Counted from the stretch's first letter, positions 1-9,003 are shown. The stretch is DNA of 23,076 bases from Proteobacteria bacterium UBA1847 (GCA_002338605.1 DDIP01000149.1:619-23694); one strand, 5' to 3'. The notes: generated from the sequence alone by a model not told the origin. Numbers and translations: made by a program.

Positions 1-2
1 AA

Positions 3-1031
3 GTGACGCATACCCTGCAGGGCAAGGAGATCATTCGGCGATTTGTGCGCGATATCTGTGCCTGTCCGGGCGACTGGACTGCAGGCAACATCGTCGCCGA
101 TGCGATCGAATCGGTGCAAAAGCAGGTTGGAGACGGCAAGGTTCTGCTGGGCTTGTCGGGGGGTGTGGATTCATCCGTCGTCGCAGCCCTGCTGCACGAA
201 GCGATCGGCGATCAACTGGTTTGCGTCTTCGTCGACCATGGCTTGTTGCGGCACCACGAAGGCGACCAGGTGATGGCACTGTTCGCCAAGAACCTCGGCG
301 TCAATGTTATTCGAGTCAATGCAGCCGATCGATTCTTCAGGGCATTGAAGGGTGTCACAGACCCCGAGGAAAAAAGGAAAATCATTGGTGGCCAGTTCAT
401 TGAGGTTTTCGAAGAAGAGGCGACCAAGCTCAAGGACGTGCACTGGCTTGCGCAGGGCACAATTTACCCGGATGTCATCGAGTCGGCTGGCGCGAAAACG
501 GGCAAAGCGCATGTCATCAAGTCGCACCACAACGTCGGTGGCCTGCCTGAACACATGCGTATGTCGCTGGTCGAACCGCTGCGTGAGTTGTTCAAGGACG
601 AGGTACGGCGCATTGGCCTTGAGCTCGGGCTGCCAAAAAACATGGTCATGCGTCATCCATTTCCGGGACCTGGTCTTGGCGTGCGTGTACTGGGTGAGGT
701 AAAGCCAGAATACGTTGCGATCCTGCAGTTGGCGGATGATATTTTCATCGACGAACTTCGCAAACAGGATCTCTACGACAAAACCAGCCAGGCCTTCGCC
801 GTCTTCCTGCCGGTAAAATCCGTCGGCGTCATGGGCGATGGCCGCAAGTACGATTACGTCGTCGCGTTGCGCGCCGTTGAAACCATCGATTTCATGACGG
901 CACGCTGGGCGCGATTGCCCTATGAGTTTCTCGAGCATGTTTCGCTGCGCATCATCAACGAAGTCGACGGTATCTCCCGTGTTACCTACGACATCAGCGG
1001 TAAGCCACCGGCAACTATTGAATGGGAGTAA
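3..1031 (+). CDS. guaA: GMP synthase (glutamine-hydrolysing), C-terminal part, 5' truncated by window edge
   Basis: GuaA converts XMP, ATP and glutamine to GMP, the last step of guanine nucleotide synthesis, in the cytoplasm. The 342 visible residues cover the ATP-pyrophosphatase and dimerisation domains. The PP-loop SGGVDSS lies near fragment residue 53, and the protein ends in the family-typical tail [11 protein letters not shown]. The family is about 525 residues long, so roughly the first 180 residues, the glutamine amidotransferase domain, lie upstream of the window. The GTG at base 3 is therefore an internal codon, not a start. The stop overlaps the next gene by 10 bases, suggesting cotranscription. 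No disruption is seen. The identification is secure. Confidence 0.97.
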   Translation: MTHTLQGKEIIRRFVRDICACPGDWTAGNIVADAIESVQKQVGDGKVLLGLSGGVDSSVVAALLHEAIGDQLVCVFVDHGLLRHHEGDQVMALFAKNLGVNVIRVNAADRFFRALKGVTDPEEKRKIIGGQFIEVFEEEATKLKDVHWLAQGTIYPDVIESAGAKTGKAHVIKSHHNVGGLPEHMRMSLVEPLRELFKDEVRRIGLELGLPKNMVMRHPFPGPGLGVRVLGEVKPEYVAILQLADDIFIDELRKQDLYDKTSQAFAVFLPVKSVGVMGDGRKYDYVVALRAVETIDFMTARWARLPYEFLEHVSLRIINEVDGISRVTYDISGKPPATIEWE

Positions 1032-2125
1032 CGGATATCGCAGCTGAGTCGATCACGGTTCCGATTATCCCGAACCGCCCCCTGATGTCAGCCGATGAAG
1101 CAGAGTCATTCGGCCATGTGGCCCTGCGCCGAAACGCCGTCACAGGTCTGATCGACAATGCGGCGTTCGACCCGGACCTGATACATTACGATGCTGATTA
1201 TCAGAATAATCAGGCAGTTTCGCCGTTATTTGCACAGCACATGCAACAGGTCCGGAACCTGTTGAAAGCGCGCTACCCTGCGGGTACCGCAGTGGTCGAA
1301 GTGGGTTGCGGTAAGGGCGAATTCGTCGAGCTACTGCAGTCGGACGGCTACTTTGAAGTTCGTGGTTACGACGGAGCCTATGAAGGCAGCAACCCTGGCA
1401 TCGAAAAACGATTTCTGACGGCAGACGATAAATTGCATGCGGACCTTGTCGTGCTGCGCCATGTTCTTGAGCATATTCAGCGTCCTCATGAGTTCCTGAG
1501 TCTCCTGTCAGGGATTTTCGCGGACGCCGAGATTTACATTGAAGTGCCGGATTTTGCGTGGATCGAGAAAAATCAGGCGTTCTTCGATATCACGTATGAA
1601 CACGTCAACTACTTCACACCACAGTCGCTGGCAAGGCTGTTCAAGTCGGTTGAGCAACACGGCCTGTTGTTTGGCGATCAATACCAGTTCGTTATCGGCA
1701 GCTTCGGTGAGGCGGATTTTCCGGTCTATGGTCGTGCCCACGAGGTTCCGGACAACTGGACGCCGGTGAGTTTTGACGAAACGTTTCCGGCGTTTACATC
1801 AGTTGTCGACGATATTTCCAACCAGAGCGATGGTAAGCCGATTTATGTCTGGGGTGCAGCAACCAAGGGCGTTATGTTTTGTCACCACATGAAGCGCATG
1901 CATCCGATAGCGTTTGAGCGCATTGAGGCGGCGATCGATATCAACCCGAAAAAAGCGGGACGATTCATGCCATCAGTACACTTGCCGATTCTGAGCGTCG
2001 ATGATTTTTGTAACAGGGCATGCCATGACGCGCTGGTGATCATCATGAACCCGAACTATCGGGATGAAATTGTCGCGGAGTTGAACGACAGGGGCTTCAG
2101 TGACATTCGATACATCAGCGTTTGA
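1022..2125 (+). CDS. Class I SAM-dependent methyltransferase, sugar C-methyltransferase-like
   Basis: This is a 367-residue predicted methyltransferase. Motif I is [10 protein letters not shown] at residues 91-100, in a Rossmann methyltransferase domain (about 70-220). The C-terminal part (about 250-367, with YVWGAATKG and [11 protein letters not shown]) resembles the second domain of sugar C-methyltransferases such as the TylCIII/NovU type. The N-terminus ([20 protein letters not shown]) also follows this family. However, the cysteines that normally bind zinc there are missing: the stretch before AAFDP reads [10 protein letters not shown], with no CxxC. The start overlaps the guaA stop by 10 bases, so the gene is probably translated from the same message. 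Its substrate cannot be inferred. It sits among purine and tRNA genes, not among sugar biosynthesis genes. Confidence 0.8.
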   Translation: MGVTDIAAESITVPIIPNRPLMSADEAESFGHVALRRNAVTGLIDNAAFDPDLIHYDADYQNNQAVSPLFAQHMQQVRNLLKARYPAGTAVVEVGCGKGEFVELLQSDGYFEVRGYDGAYEGSNPGIEKRFLTADDKLHADLVVLRHVLEHIQRPHEFLSLLSGIFADAEIYIEVPDFAWIEKNQAFFDITYEHVNYFTPQSLARLFKSVEQHGLLFGDQYQFVIGSFGEADFPVYGRAHEVPDNWTPVSFDETFPAFTSVVDDISNQSDGKPIYVWGAATKGVMFCHHMKRMHPIAFERIEAAIDINPKKAGRFMPSVHLPILSVDDFCNRACHDALVIIMNPNYRDEIVAELNDRGFSDIRYISV

Positions 2126-2140
2126 TGACCCGAGACTTCC

Positions 2141-2608
2141 ATGACTGATCGGCATTGGCCACAGGATGACATCGACTGCATGTCCGCAGCGCTCGCCGAA
2201 GCCAAAGTCGCCATGGATAACGGTGAGGTTCCGGTTGGGGCCGTGCTCGTCGAGAATGGCACCATAGTATCCCGCGCACACAACTGCTCAATAATGAACA
2301 AGGATCCCAGCGGCCACGCCGAAATCGCGGCGCTTCGAACGGCTGCGCAGTCACGGGACAATCACCGTCTGCCCGGCTCGACACTTTACGTGACGCTGGA
2401 ACCTTGCATCATGTGCGCTGGCGCATTGTCCCAGGCGCGCGTAGGGCGGGTGGTTTTTGGCGCGTACGACAAGAAGGCCGGGGCGCTTGGCAGTGTCGAA
2501 GACCTTTCGACGTCGCGTGCTTTGAATCATCACTATGAAGTTAATGGCGGCCTGCGGGCTGATGAATCAATGGCACTGTTGCGAGCGTTTTTCCAGTCCA
2601 GGCGCTAG
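2141..2608 (+). CDS. tadA: tRNA-specific adenosine deaminase TadA
   Basis: TadA deaminates adenosine 34 to inosine in tRNA-Arg(ACG), so that one tRNA can read three arginine codons. The 155-residue protein is a full-length cytidine-deaminase-fold enzyme. Zinc ligands and the proton shuttle are visible as H59-A-E61 and P88-C89-x-x-C92, each two positions beyond the E. coli numbering. The start lies 15 bases after the methyltransferase stop. The gene converges with mltF, and the two stop codons share the palindrome CTAG at 2605-2608. The identification is secure. Confidence 0.95.
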   Translation: MTDRHWPQDDIDCMSAALAEAKVAMDNGEVPVGAVLVENGTIVSRAHNCSIMNKDPSGHAEIAALRTAAQSRDNHRLPGSTLYVTLEPCIMCAGALSQARVGRVVFGAYDKKAGALGSVEDLSTSRALNHHYEVNGGLRADESMALLRAFFQSRR

Positions 2609-3999
2609 GTATCTGTGCTCGCAACCTCGGTATCGATATCGATGTCGTCGGCGAACGGGTCTTCGTTCGCCGTCAGCCATTTCAGAATATTGTAATAGGC
2701 ACGAATATTGTTGACGTACAACACCGGTTCCCAGCCGCGTGCGTAACCGAATGGCACGCGTGAATACCACTTGCGTTGTGACAGCAAGGGCAGGGCTTCG
2801 CTGATATCGATCCACTTGTCGGGATCGCCGCCTTGCCACTGCACGATCCTGCGTGCGTCCTTGATATGATTAAATCCCACGTTGTAGGCCGCCAGGGCCA
2901 TCCAGGTTCGGTCCGGCTCGGCCACGGTATCCGCCACGCGCTCAGTTTGCCGGGCAAAATACTCGGCGCCGCCGGTGATACTGGTCAGCGGGTCACGGCG
3001 ATCGTCAAGGCCCAGGTAATCGGCCGTATCGCGAGTGAGCATCATGATGCCGCGGACCCCGGTCGGTGACACGGCCTGTGAGCGCCAGTGCGATTCCTGG
3101 TAGCCAATCGCGGCGAGGAGACGCCAGTCGACTCCCCATTCCGCGCCGGCTTGCTCGAACATTTCGCGGTAACGGGGCAGGCGGCTCTTGTAGTGGCGAA
3201 TAAAATTGCGCGTGCCGACGTAGTCGAATTTTTTGGTGTAGCCGTAATAACGATCGTGAACCTGCGCCAGCAGCCCGACCCGGCCGGCCCGAATCAGGAA
3301 CTCGTCGGCTCGCGCGAGCAGAGAATCGGCGCTGCCTTTCGGAAACCCCCAGGCAATGGGATCGCTGAGGTCGAGATCCAGCGCGATGCGCAAGTCGGGG
3401 TAGAAATGGCGTTGGATATCGAAGTCCGGGGTGTCGGTGACGGTCAGCTCGACCTCACCCTGCGCCACCTTGGCGAGAAGTTCCGCGACTTCGATGTCCG
3501 CATTCTCGGTCCAGGTCAGTTCCGGGTAACTTTCCTTTAACGATTCGAGCAATTCGACGTGGCTGCTGCCAGCCATGACTTCGATCGATCGCCCGACAAT
3601 TTCCTCTAGCGATCTGGGCTTGCCGGTTCCCAGCTTGTAGATCAGGTGGACGTCGACAGATTCGTAGGGATGCCCGAAATTCAGATACTTCTGCCGTGAA
3701 TCGGTAATCGACAGGCCGGCGGCGGCCATGTGCGCCTCGCCGGACAAAATCTTGGGCAGGATTTCGGACACACTGGCAACCGGCTCAATGACCAGCGCCA
3801 CACCGAGGTCGTCGGCAAAGGCTTGCACCAGGTCGAACTCCGGCCCGGACGGGCCATTGGGGCCGATCCGGTAGGCGGTCGGGCTGTCACGTGTAACCAC
3901 GCGAAGCTCACCCGTTTCAAGCACCTGGTCCAGGATCGGAGGCGGGCTTGAACAGGTGCCGACAAGGGCAGCAAATGTGACGATGGATATCAGGCGCAA
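2605..3999 (-). CDS. mltF: Membrane-bound lytic murein transglycosylase F
   Basis: MltF cleaves the MurNAc-GlcNAc bond of peptidoglycan with formation of a 1,6-anhydro product, acting at the outer membrane. A periplasmic-binding-protein-like domain (about residues 30-245, starting near ELRVVTRDSPTAY) is followed by an SLT lysozyme-like domain. The catalytic glutamate is E302 in YQESHW, and the typical SPTGVRGIMMLT follows. The reading frame is open to 4062, but I chose the TTG at 3997-3999. It follows GGAG at a good distance and begins a short signal peptide (RLRLISIVTFAALVGTC), and an extended -10 element lies just upstream of it. That element would leave the longer starts untranscribed. The cleavage motif VGTC is a poor lipobox, so lipidation is doubtful. 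The stop overlaps tadA by 4 bases. Confidence 0.92.
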   Translation of the reverse strand: MRLISIVTFAALVGTCSSPPPILDQVLETGELRVVTRDSPTAYRIGPNGPSGPEFDLVQAFADDLGVALVIEPVASVSEILPKILSGEAHMAAAGLSITDSRQKYLNFGHPYESVDVHLIYKLGTGKPRSLEEIVGRSIEVMAGSSHVELLESLKESYPELTWTENADIEVAELLAKVAQGEVELTVTDTPDFDIQRHFYPDLRIALDLDLSDPIAWGFPKGSADSLLARADEFLIRAGRVGLLAQVHDRYYGYTKKFDYVGTRNFIRHYKSRLPRYREMFEQAGAEWGVDWRLLAAIGYQESHWRSQAVSPTGVRGIMMLTRDTADYLGLDDRRDPLTSITGGAEYFARQTERVADTVAEPDRTWMALAAYNVGFNHIKDARRIVQWQGGDPDKWIDISEALPLLSQRKWYSRVPFGYARGWEPVLYVNNIRAYYNILKWLTANEDPFADDIDIDTEVASTDT

Positions 4000-4024
4000 A
4001 CGCGGGTCTCCGTTCCGTCGGGCA

Positions 4025-4033
4025 ATTATGACA
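4025..4033 (-). promoter_or_regulatory. Extended -10 promoter for mltF (predicted)
   Basis: On the minus strand the sequence reads TGTCATAAT, an extended -10 (TGn followed by CATAAT). No convincing -35 is seen. Transcription would begin near 4018, about 20 bases before the TTG chosen as the mltF start. Prediction from sequence only. Confidence 0.45.
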
Positions 4034-4055
4034 CCCGAAAGCGCCTTTGGGGCCC

Positions 4056-4084
4056 TTGACAAGGCACACTTTGCTTCCCACTAT
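4056..4084 (+). promoter_or_regulatory. Sigma-70-type promoter of tRNA-Ser (predicted)
   Basis: A perfect -35 TTGACA (4056-4061) is followed after 17 bases by CACTAT (4079-4084), a weak -10. The expected start near 4091 would give a leader of about 10 bases before the tRNA at 4102. The -35 overlaps the far upstream end of the mltF reading frame, which fits a shorter mltF. Confidence 0.55.
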
Positions 4085-4101
4085 CCGAACCCCAAGACCC
4101 C

Positions 4102-4306
<205 letters not shown>

Positions 4307-4439
4307 ATCCCACCCTCTCCGCCAAAATGCGAAACGCCCCTTCCGGGGCGTTTTGCATTTTTGCCGAGTGAGGCATGGGCTTTCGCTCCCTGTTCGAGCC
4401 GGGCAGCGGCAAAACTGCCTCCGACGGCGCGCAGCGCCC
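4307..4439 (+). repeat. 133-bp tandem repeat, unit 2
   Basis: This is a second copy of the unit above, 124 of 133 positions identical by my alignment. It again carries the 18-base tRNA-Ser 3' end (CCACCCTCTCCGCCA) and the same terminator. A third unit begins at 4440 but breaks off after ten matching bases (ATCCCACCCT to 4449). The remaining sequence to the next gene at 4557 holds only a predicted promoter and a small hairpin. No protein-coding gene is supported between 4192 and 4556. Confidence 0.9.
4328..4362 (+). terminator. Duplicate rho-independent terminator in repeat unit 2
   Basis: This is an exact copy of the first terminator, 133 bases downstream. It would catch read-through from the first, or define a second transcript end bearing another tRNA-like 3' sequence. 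Confidence 0.8.
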
Positions 4440-4481
4440 ATCCCACCCTGAAAACCCTAAAATCACAGTGTTCAAATCCTC

Positions 4482-4509
4482 TTGTTTTCGCCAATAGAAA
4501 GCCTATATT
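4482..4509 (+). promoter_or_regulatory. Candidate promoter of the GlyGly-CTERM lipoprotein gene
   Basis: TTGTTT (4482-4487), a 16-base spacer and TATATT (4504-4509) resemble a sigma-70 promoter with a weak -35. A small perfect hairpin, CGAGCG-ATT-CGCTCG at 4524-4538, follows in the leader, five bases ahead of the ribosome binding site GAGGAG (4543-4548). Confidence 0.4.
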
Positions 4510-4556
4510 CGCGGCCATAAAACCGAGCGATTCGCTCGAATCGAGGAGTGAGTCAA

Positions 4557-5381
4557 ATGAACTGCCTGAAGCCCTTATTGGGGAGTTCGATCGTCCTGTT
4601 GCTTGCCGGCTGTTCGTCGCTTTGGAACATGGGCGGGGAAACCCGCAGCGGCGTTTCCAGCAGCCTGGTCGACTATCTTTACCCGGCAGGCGAAGTACCG
4701 CCGGATGTGCAGGACTCGATCCCGTACCTTGAGCTTCCGTTGCGCGTCGGAATCGCGTTTGTCCCCGGCCAGGGTGGCCGCAGTGCGATTTCGGAAACCA
4801 CCAAGATCGAACTCCTGGAGAGGGTCAAGGCTGAGTTCGTGGATCGAAACTTCATCGAACACATCGAGGTCATTCCTGAAACGTATCTGCGCTCCAGCAA
4901 AGGCGTCAATGGCATGCAGCAGGTTGCCCGCCTGTACGGCGTCGACGTGATGGCGCTGGTGTCCTATGACCAGGTTGCGGTCAGCGAAGACAATCCGACG
5001 TCGTTTCTTTACTGGACGATCGTCGGTTCGTACGTGATCAAGGCAACCTCAAACGAAGTGCAAACCTTCGTCGATACCGCCGTGTTTGACGTCAAAACGG
5101 CGCGACTGCTGTTTCGCGCGCCGGGACTGGACAAGATGTCCGATCGGTCGACGCTGGTCGAAAGCGGCGAAGTCATTCGCAAGACCCGGGATGCGAGTTT
5201 CGCGGCGGCAATGGATTCCATGACCCAGAATCTGTCGGTCGAACTCGATCGCTTCCGTGACCGGGTTAAAGAGAACCCGGGCGTTGCAGATGTGCATTGG
5301 AAAGAGGGCTCTGGTGGTGGCACATTCGAATGGTTCTTGCTGGCGAGCTTGCTGGTAGTCGCCGGAGTGCGCGTTCGTTAG
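4557..5381 (+). CDS. Lipoprotein with GlyGly-CTERM tail (rhombotail/rhombotarget lipoprotein type)
   Basis: This is a 274-residue predicted lipoprotein. A signal peptide ends in the lipobox LLAGC with C19 as the lipidated residue. The C-terminus reads GSGGGTFEWFLLASLLVVAG followed by VRVR: a glycine-rich motif, a hydrophobic segment and basic residues. This is the GlyGly-CTERM pattern of proteins processed by the rhomboid-like protease rhombosortase. The middle (about 45-235) is a soluble domain resembling the so-called rhombotail lipoproteins, whose function is unknown. I chose ATG 4557 over GTG 4548, because GAGGAG at 4543-4548 sits eight bases before it. No rhombosortase gene is visible in the window. 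The permease follows after 17 bases and may be cotranscribed. Confidence 0.85.
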   Translation: MNCLKPLLGSSIVLLLAGCSSLWNMGGETRSGVSSSLVDYLYPAGEVPPDVQDSIPYLELPLRVGIAFVPGQGGRSAISETTKIELLERVKAEFVDRNFIEHIEVIPETYLRSSKGVNGMQQVARLYGVDVMALVSYDQVAVSEDNPTSFLYWTIVGSYVIKATSNEVQTFVDTAVFDVKTARLLFRAPGLDKMSDRSTLVESGEVIRKTRDASFAAAMDSMTQNLSVELDRFRDRVKENPGVADVHWKEGSGGGTFEWFLLASLLVVAGVRVR

Positions 5382-5398
5382 ACTGACGGACATGCGCG

Positions 5399-6724
5399 AT
5401 GCCCATGTCCACTGAAAAATTCCACTTTCCGACGATCACCGCAATCGTCATCGCCAACATGGTAGGCACCGGCGTGTTCACGAGCCTGGGGTTTCAGCTT
5501 ATCGATATTGAATCGGGCTTCGTCATCCTGTCGCTGTGGGCAATTGGCGGTTTGATTGCTGTTTGCGGTGCAATGACCTACGCAGAACTGGGTGCCGCCT
5601 TCCCGCGATCCGGGGGTGAGTACAACCTGCTCTCGGAGATTTACCATCCGGCCATCGGATTTGTTGCCGGCTTTACATCGGTCACCATCGGCTTTGCCGG
5701 ACCGTCTGCGCTGGCGGCGATAACGTTCGCCGCGTACGCAACCTCGATTCTCGAAGTTGAGCCGTCAGTCTGGATGGAACGAGTGCTGGCTATCGCATTG
5801 GTCGCAGTCCTGACGATCGTGCACGCTGGAAAACGGCGGAATAGCGGTGGTGTCCAGGTAGTATTCACGGCATTGAAGGTCGCTGTCATTGCCGGCTTTT
5901 GCCTGCTGGTCGTGCTGTTGCTCGACAGGCCTCAGCCGGTTTCGTTTTTGCCATCGCCGGGGGACGGCAAGCTCTTTACCAGCAGCGCGTTTGCCATCTC
6001 GCTGATCTATGTCAGTTATGCCTATACGGGCTGGAACGCGGCGACTTACCTCAGCAGCGAGTTGGAGGACCCGCAACGTTCGTTGCCCGGAATTCTCCTG
6101 ACGGGGACGCTGGTTGTCACGCTGTTGTACGTTGCGCTGAACTTCGTATTTCTTTACGCCGCACCGATGGCAGAACTGCGCGGTCAAGTCGAGGTTGGTT
6201 TGATTGCAGCGAAAGCGGCATTCGGCGAGATCGGCGGGCGCGTGGCGGGACTCGTCCTCGCGATGCTGCTGATCTCAACGGTCAGTGCCATGCTGATGGC
6301 CGGCCCGCGAGTACTGCAGGTCATGGGGCAGGACTTTCATTTGTTGCGTATGTCGGCCCGTATCAACAAAGACGGCATCCCGAGCACTGCAATCTACATC
6401 CAGTCTGCACTGGCTATTGTCTTCATCCTGACCTCGAGTTTCGAATCCGTGCTCCTGTTCGCCGGGTTCACGCTGGCATTGAACAGCTTCGTCACGGTGT
6501 TCGCCGTATTCGTGTTGCGCTGGCGGCAACCCGGCCTGTACCGCCCGTATCGAACGTTCCTCTACCCTCTGCCGCCGCTTATTTACCTGGCGGTGATGGG
6601 CTGGACACTCTGGTACGTGCTGATGAGTCGTCCGATAGAAGGACTGTTCGGAGTGGGCATCATTGTCTCCGGTCTGCTGGTTTACGCAGTGCTTCGCTGG
6701 CAGGCGAGGGCGACCACTGCCTAG
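5399..6724 (+). CDS. APC-superfamily amino acid/polyamine permease
   Basis: This is a 441-residue inner-membrane transporter with about twelve hydrophobic segments. The N-terminal segment IVIANMVGTGVFTSLGF carries the helix-1 G-x-G signature of the APC family. YAELGAAFPRSGGEYN and a VGTG/GAP-like core are also typical. Substrates of the family are amino acids or polyamines, but specificity cannot be read here. It follows the lipoprotein gene closely. It converges with the kamA operon, the 30-base gap (6725-6754) holding no terminator I can see. ATG 5405 is an alternative start. A link to lysine or beta-lysine transport is only suggested by position. Confidence 0.88.
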   Translation: MPMSTEKFHFPTITAIVIANMVGTGVFTSLGFQLIDIESGFVILSLWAIGGLIAVCGAMTYAELGAAFPRSGGEYNLLSEIYHPAIGFVAGFTSVTIGFAGPSALAAITFAAYATSILEVEPSVWMERVLAIALVAVLTIVHAGKRRNSGGVQVVFTALKVAVIAGFCLLVVLLLDRPQPVSFLPSPGDGKLFTSSAFAISLIYVSYAYTGWNAATYLSSELEDPQRSLPGILLTGTLVVTLLYVALNFVFLYAAPMAELRGQVEVGLIAAKAAFGEIGGRVAGLVLAMLLISTVSAMLMAGPRVLQVMGQDFHLLRMSARINKDGIPSTAIYIQSALAIVFILTSSFESVLLFAGFTLALNSFVTVFAVFVLRWRQPGLYRPYRTFLYPLPPLIYLAVMGWTLWYVLMSRPIEGLFGVGIIVSGLLVYAVLRWQARATTA

Positions 6725-6754
6725 TGCAGGGCAACAGGCGACCACCAGGCTGTT

Positions 6755-7240
6755 TCAGTCCAGTGTCTTGGCATAAATAATTTTTGCATCGCCGGGTGCA
6801 TAGAAGTCCGTGAGGCTGGCTTCGAGGTGATAGCCCATGCGCTCGTAAAACGCACGCGTCGGTGCATATTCCGGTCGTCCGGCGGTATCAACAAACAGGC
6901 GGACCGCGCCCATCTGCCGTGCGAGTCGTTCGGTTTCAGCGACCAAGCTCGCACCAACCCCCTGGCGTTGCATTGTCGGCGAAACCGCGATCCAGTACAG
7001 GTCAAAGCTGGATTGCGTTGCAGGTATCGGTCCAAAACAGGTGTAACCCAGCAATTGATCGTTGTTCTCCGGATCGTCGGCAAACAGGAATTCGTAGCCG
7101 CTTTCCACGCCGCGAGTGAGTCGTTCCTCGACGAGTTCGACTGCAATGCCTTGTTCGGCCGGAGAAAAAAAACCGGTGTCTTCAACGAGCCTGCCAACGG
7201 CCTCCGCGTCGGAGGCGCGCGTTTCAGTACGCCACTGCAT
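6755..7240 (-). CDS. GNAT-family N-acetyltransferase
   Basis: This is a 161-residue GNAT protein, last gene of the kamA operon. The acetyl-CoA-binding motif A is seen as VSPTMQRQGVGASL, and motif B as YAPTRAFYERMGY. I chose ATG 7240 because its A is also the last base of the upstream gene's TGA (TGATG), a one-base overlap that implies coupled translation. The frame is open to 7285, but that would extend into the upstream gene. The family acetylates amines of small molecules or proteins. The substrate is unknown; in this operon an amino group of a beta-lysine derivative is plausible. I see no particular resemblance to the archaeal beta-lysine acetyltransferase AblB. Confidence 0.88.
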   Translation of the reverse strand: MQWRTETRASDAEAVGRLVEDTGFFSPAEQGIAVELVEERLTRGVESGYEFLFADDPENNDQLLGYTCFGPIPATQSSFDLYWIAVSPTMQRQGVGASLVAETERLARQMGAVRLFVDTAGRPEYAPTRAFYERMGYHLEASLTDFYAPGDAKIIYAKTLD

Positions 7241-9000
7241 CAGCGTTTCCGGCTCGTCGCCGATCGCAGTGCGAGGCCGTTCCAAAGCCCGGAAAAAAAG
7301 TGCCGCGCATTGATGCCCAGTGTCTGCGTTTTGTAACCGCCTTCCTGGACAACCAGCGTGGGCAGCTGCAGTTCACCGATCATGCGACCGTTTTCGCGGA
7401 AGTCCTTTGTAACCAGCGAAAACGAGCCGGTCGGATCACCTTTGGCCGTGTCCAGGCCAAGCGACAGGACCAGGAACTGGGGATCGAACTTGCGAATCTT
7501 ATCCAGGGCACCGGACAGTACCTTGCGATATTGCTCACCGTTGAGATTTTCAGCGAGAGGCAGATTCAGGTTGTAACCCTTGCCTTCGTCTTCCCCTTTT
7601 TCATCTTCAAAACCGGAAAAATATGGATAGCTGTAGCGCGGGTGTCCGTGCAGGGAGATTGTGAAGACATCCTTGCGCTTGTAAAAAATGTCCTGCGAAC
7701 CGTTCCCGTGGTGATAGTCGATATCAAGCAACACGACCCTGCCATGGTCACTCAAGTGATTTGCCGCGATGGCCGCAGAATTGAAATAACAAAAGCCGCC
7801 GAACGCCATGGATTCGGCATGATGACCGGGCGGGCGCACCAGCGCATAAACAGCCGGACTGCCGTCAAGCAGGCAGTCTGCGCCGGTCATCGCGCAGTCC
7901 ACCGAGCGTCGTGCAGCCTTGTAGGCGTTGGCATTTAGCGGAGTAAAGGTGTCGATACAGTAGTAGCCGGCGCGAAGCGGAACCTCGCGAGGGGGCCGGG
8001 CCCGGTTGCGTATCGGGAAAACATAGGGGTACACCGATTTGCCCGCAGGGACATTGGCGCAGGCCTTGCGCAGAAAACGCACAAACTCGGGCTTGTGCAC
8101 TCTCTCGATAACGCTGACGCCGTAGCGGCGCGCTGCGACTGTCTCGAAGATCTTGGTCTTGGCAAGCTCGGCGGTAATCACCGGAATGCGCACCGGGGCC
8201 TCGACATACCCCCGGTCGTTGACGTGATGTATCGAATGCTGATCGTTGACAATCAGCGCGATGCGATGGGGTTTTGGTTTTTCGTCCGGCAGTTTCTCGT
8301 CTGCGCGCGAGTAGCGCGGTTCGCGCAGCACGACCGGGTCATCCTTGATTGAGCGCACGACCATGTCGACATACTCCGGCGAGCAGGAGCCGCTGTATTT
8401 GCGTTCAAGAATGGCACGAACGATCTTGCGCATCGCGTCGCGGCGAAGTGGTCGATCTGTCTGGCCGAGACTGTCATAGACAAGAAAAGGCGGGTCAGTG
8501 GCGTCTTCGGTTAAAGCTGTCTCATAGGCTGTATTGGCCAGCGGGCGAGCCCCGAACCGCTCGTAGAACCTGAGGCGTGCGGCATTTTGCTTGCGAATCG
8601 TGGGATCGGGCGACAACTCCCTGGTGTCCGGCAGGCATTCCATAAAGATACCGATCACGTCCAGCTGATAGGCTTCTTCCCGCGCACGAGCATACAACGC
8701 GCCCCCGATTCCGCCGCCGGTTTCGCCACGGCCCGCGCAAATATAGTCGAGGTAGCAAAATTTAAGGTCGGGCGCGTGCAAAAGCATGGCGAAGCCGCGA
8801 ACTACGGCGTGAGCATCTTCGGCGACCAGGAGTATCGAACGAAATCGATACTTCAAAGGATTGGCAAGTTGTGCGGGCAGTTTGGCAATGTCTTTTTCAC
8901 TCAGTCCATCAAACTGAATACGCAGCATTGCCTGCACCTGGCTCAGGAGTTGGCGGTTGGTTGGCGTCGTAACATCAAATATCTTGTGGATTCGAAACAC
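7240..9000 (-). CDS. Fusion: GNAT acetyltransferase + acetylpolyamine amidohydrolase/histone deacetylase-like domain
   Basis: This is a 586-residue two-domain protein. Residues about 1-178 form a GNAT domain with acetyl-CoA loop GETGGGIGGALY (92-103) and motif B ARLRFYERFGARP. A charged linker follows (about 180-244). Residues about 245-575 are a complete zinc deacetylase of the acetylpolyamine amidohydrolase type. Visible are the catalytic H393-H394 in RPPGHHAE, zinc ligands D428 and H430 in LDIDYHHGNGSQDIFY, D517 in LGLDTAKGDP and catalytic Y556 in EGGY. The region after the ligands (SLHGHPRYSYPYF) follows the polyamine amidohydrolase subgroup, not class I histone deacetylases. The start is GTG, three bases after the preceding stop. 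The fused domains have opposite chemistry. The substrate is unknown. Confidence 0.9.
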   Translation of the reverse strand: MFRIHKIFDVTTPTNRQLLSQVQAMLRIQFDGLSEKDIAKLPAQLANPLKYRFRSILLVAEDAHAVVRGFAMLLHAPDLKFCYLDYICAGRGETGGGIGGALYARAREEAYQLDVIGIFMECLPDTRELSPDPTIRKQNAARLRFYERFGARPLANTAYETALTEDATDPPFLVYDSLGQTDRPLRRDAMRKIVRAILERKYSGSCSPEYVDMVVRSIKDDPVVLREPRYSRADEKLPDEKPKPHRIALIVNDQHSIHHVNDRGYVEAPVRIPVITAELAKTKIFETVAARRYGVSVIERVHKPEFVRFLRKACANVPAGKSVYPYVFPIRNRARPPREVPLRAGYYCIDTFTPLNANAYKAARRSVDCAMTGADCLLDGSPAVYALVRPPGHHAESMAFGGFCYFNSAAIAANHLSDHGRVVLLDIDYHHGNGSQDIFYKRKDVFTISLHGHPRYSYPYFSGFEDEKGEDEGKGYNLNLPLAENLNGEQYRKVLSGALDKIRKFDPQFLVLSLGLDTAKGDPTGSFSLVTKDFRENGRMIGELQLPTLVVQEGGYKTQTLGINARHFFSGLWNGLALRSATSRKR

Positions 9001-9003
9001 GTC

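Noticed and set aside
171..938. 255-residue open frame antisense to guaA
   Set aside because: It lies entirely inside the conserved guaA frame on the other strand and shows no family motif, so it is a GC-rich shadow.
5899..6780. 293-residue frame overlapping the permease in another frame
   Set aside because: The permease frame has the hydrophobic pattern and APC motifs. The other frame is Arg/Gly/His-rich and runs past the permease stop without a ribosome binding site.
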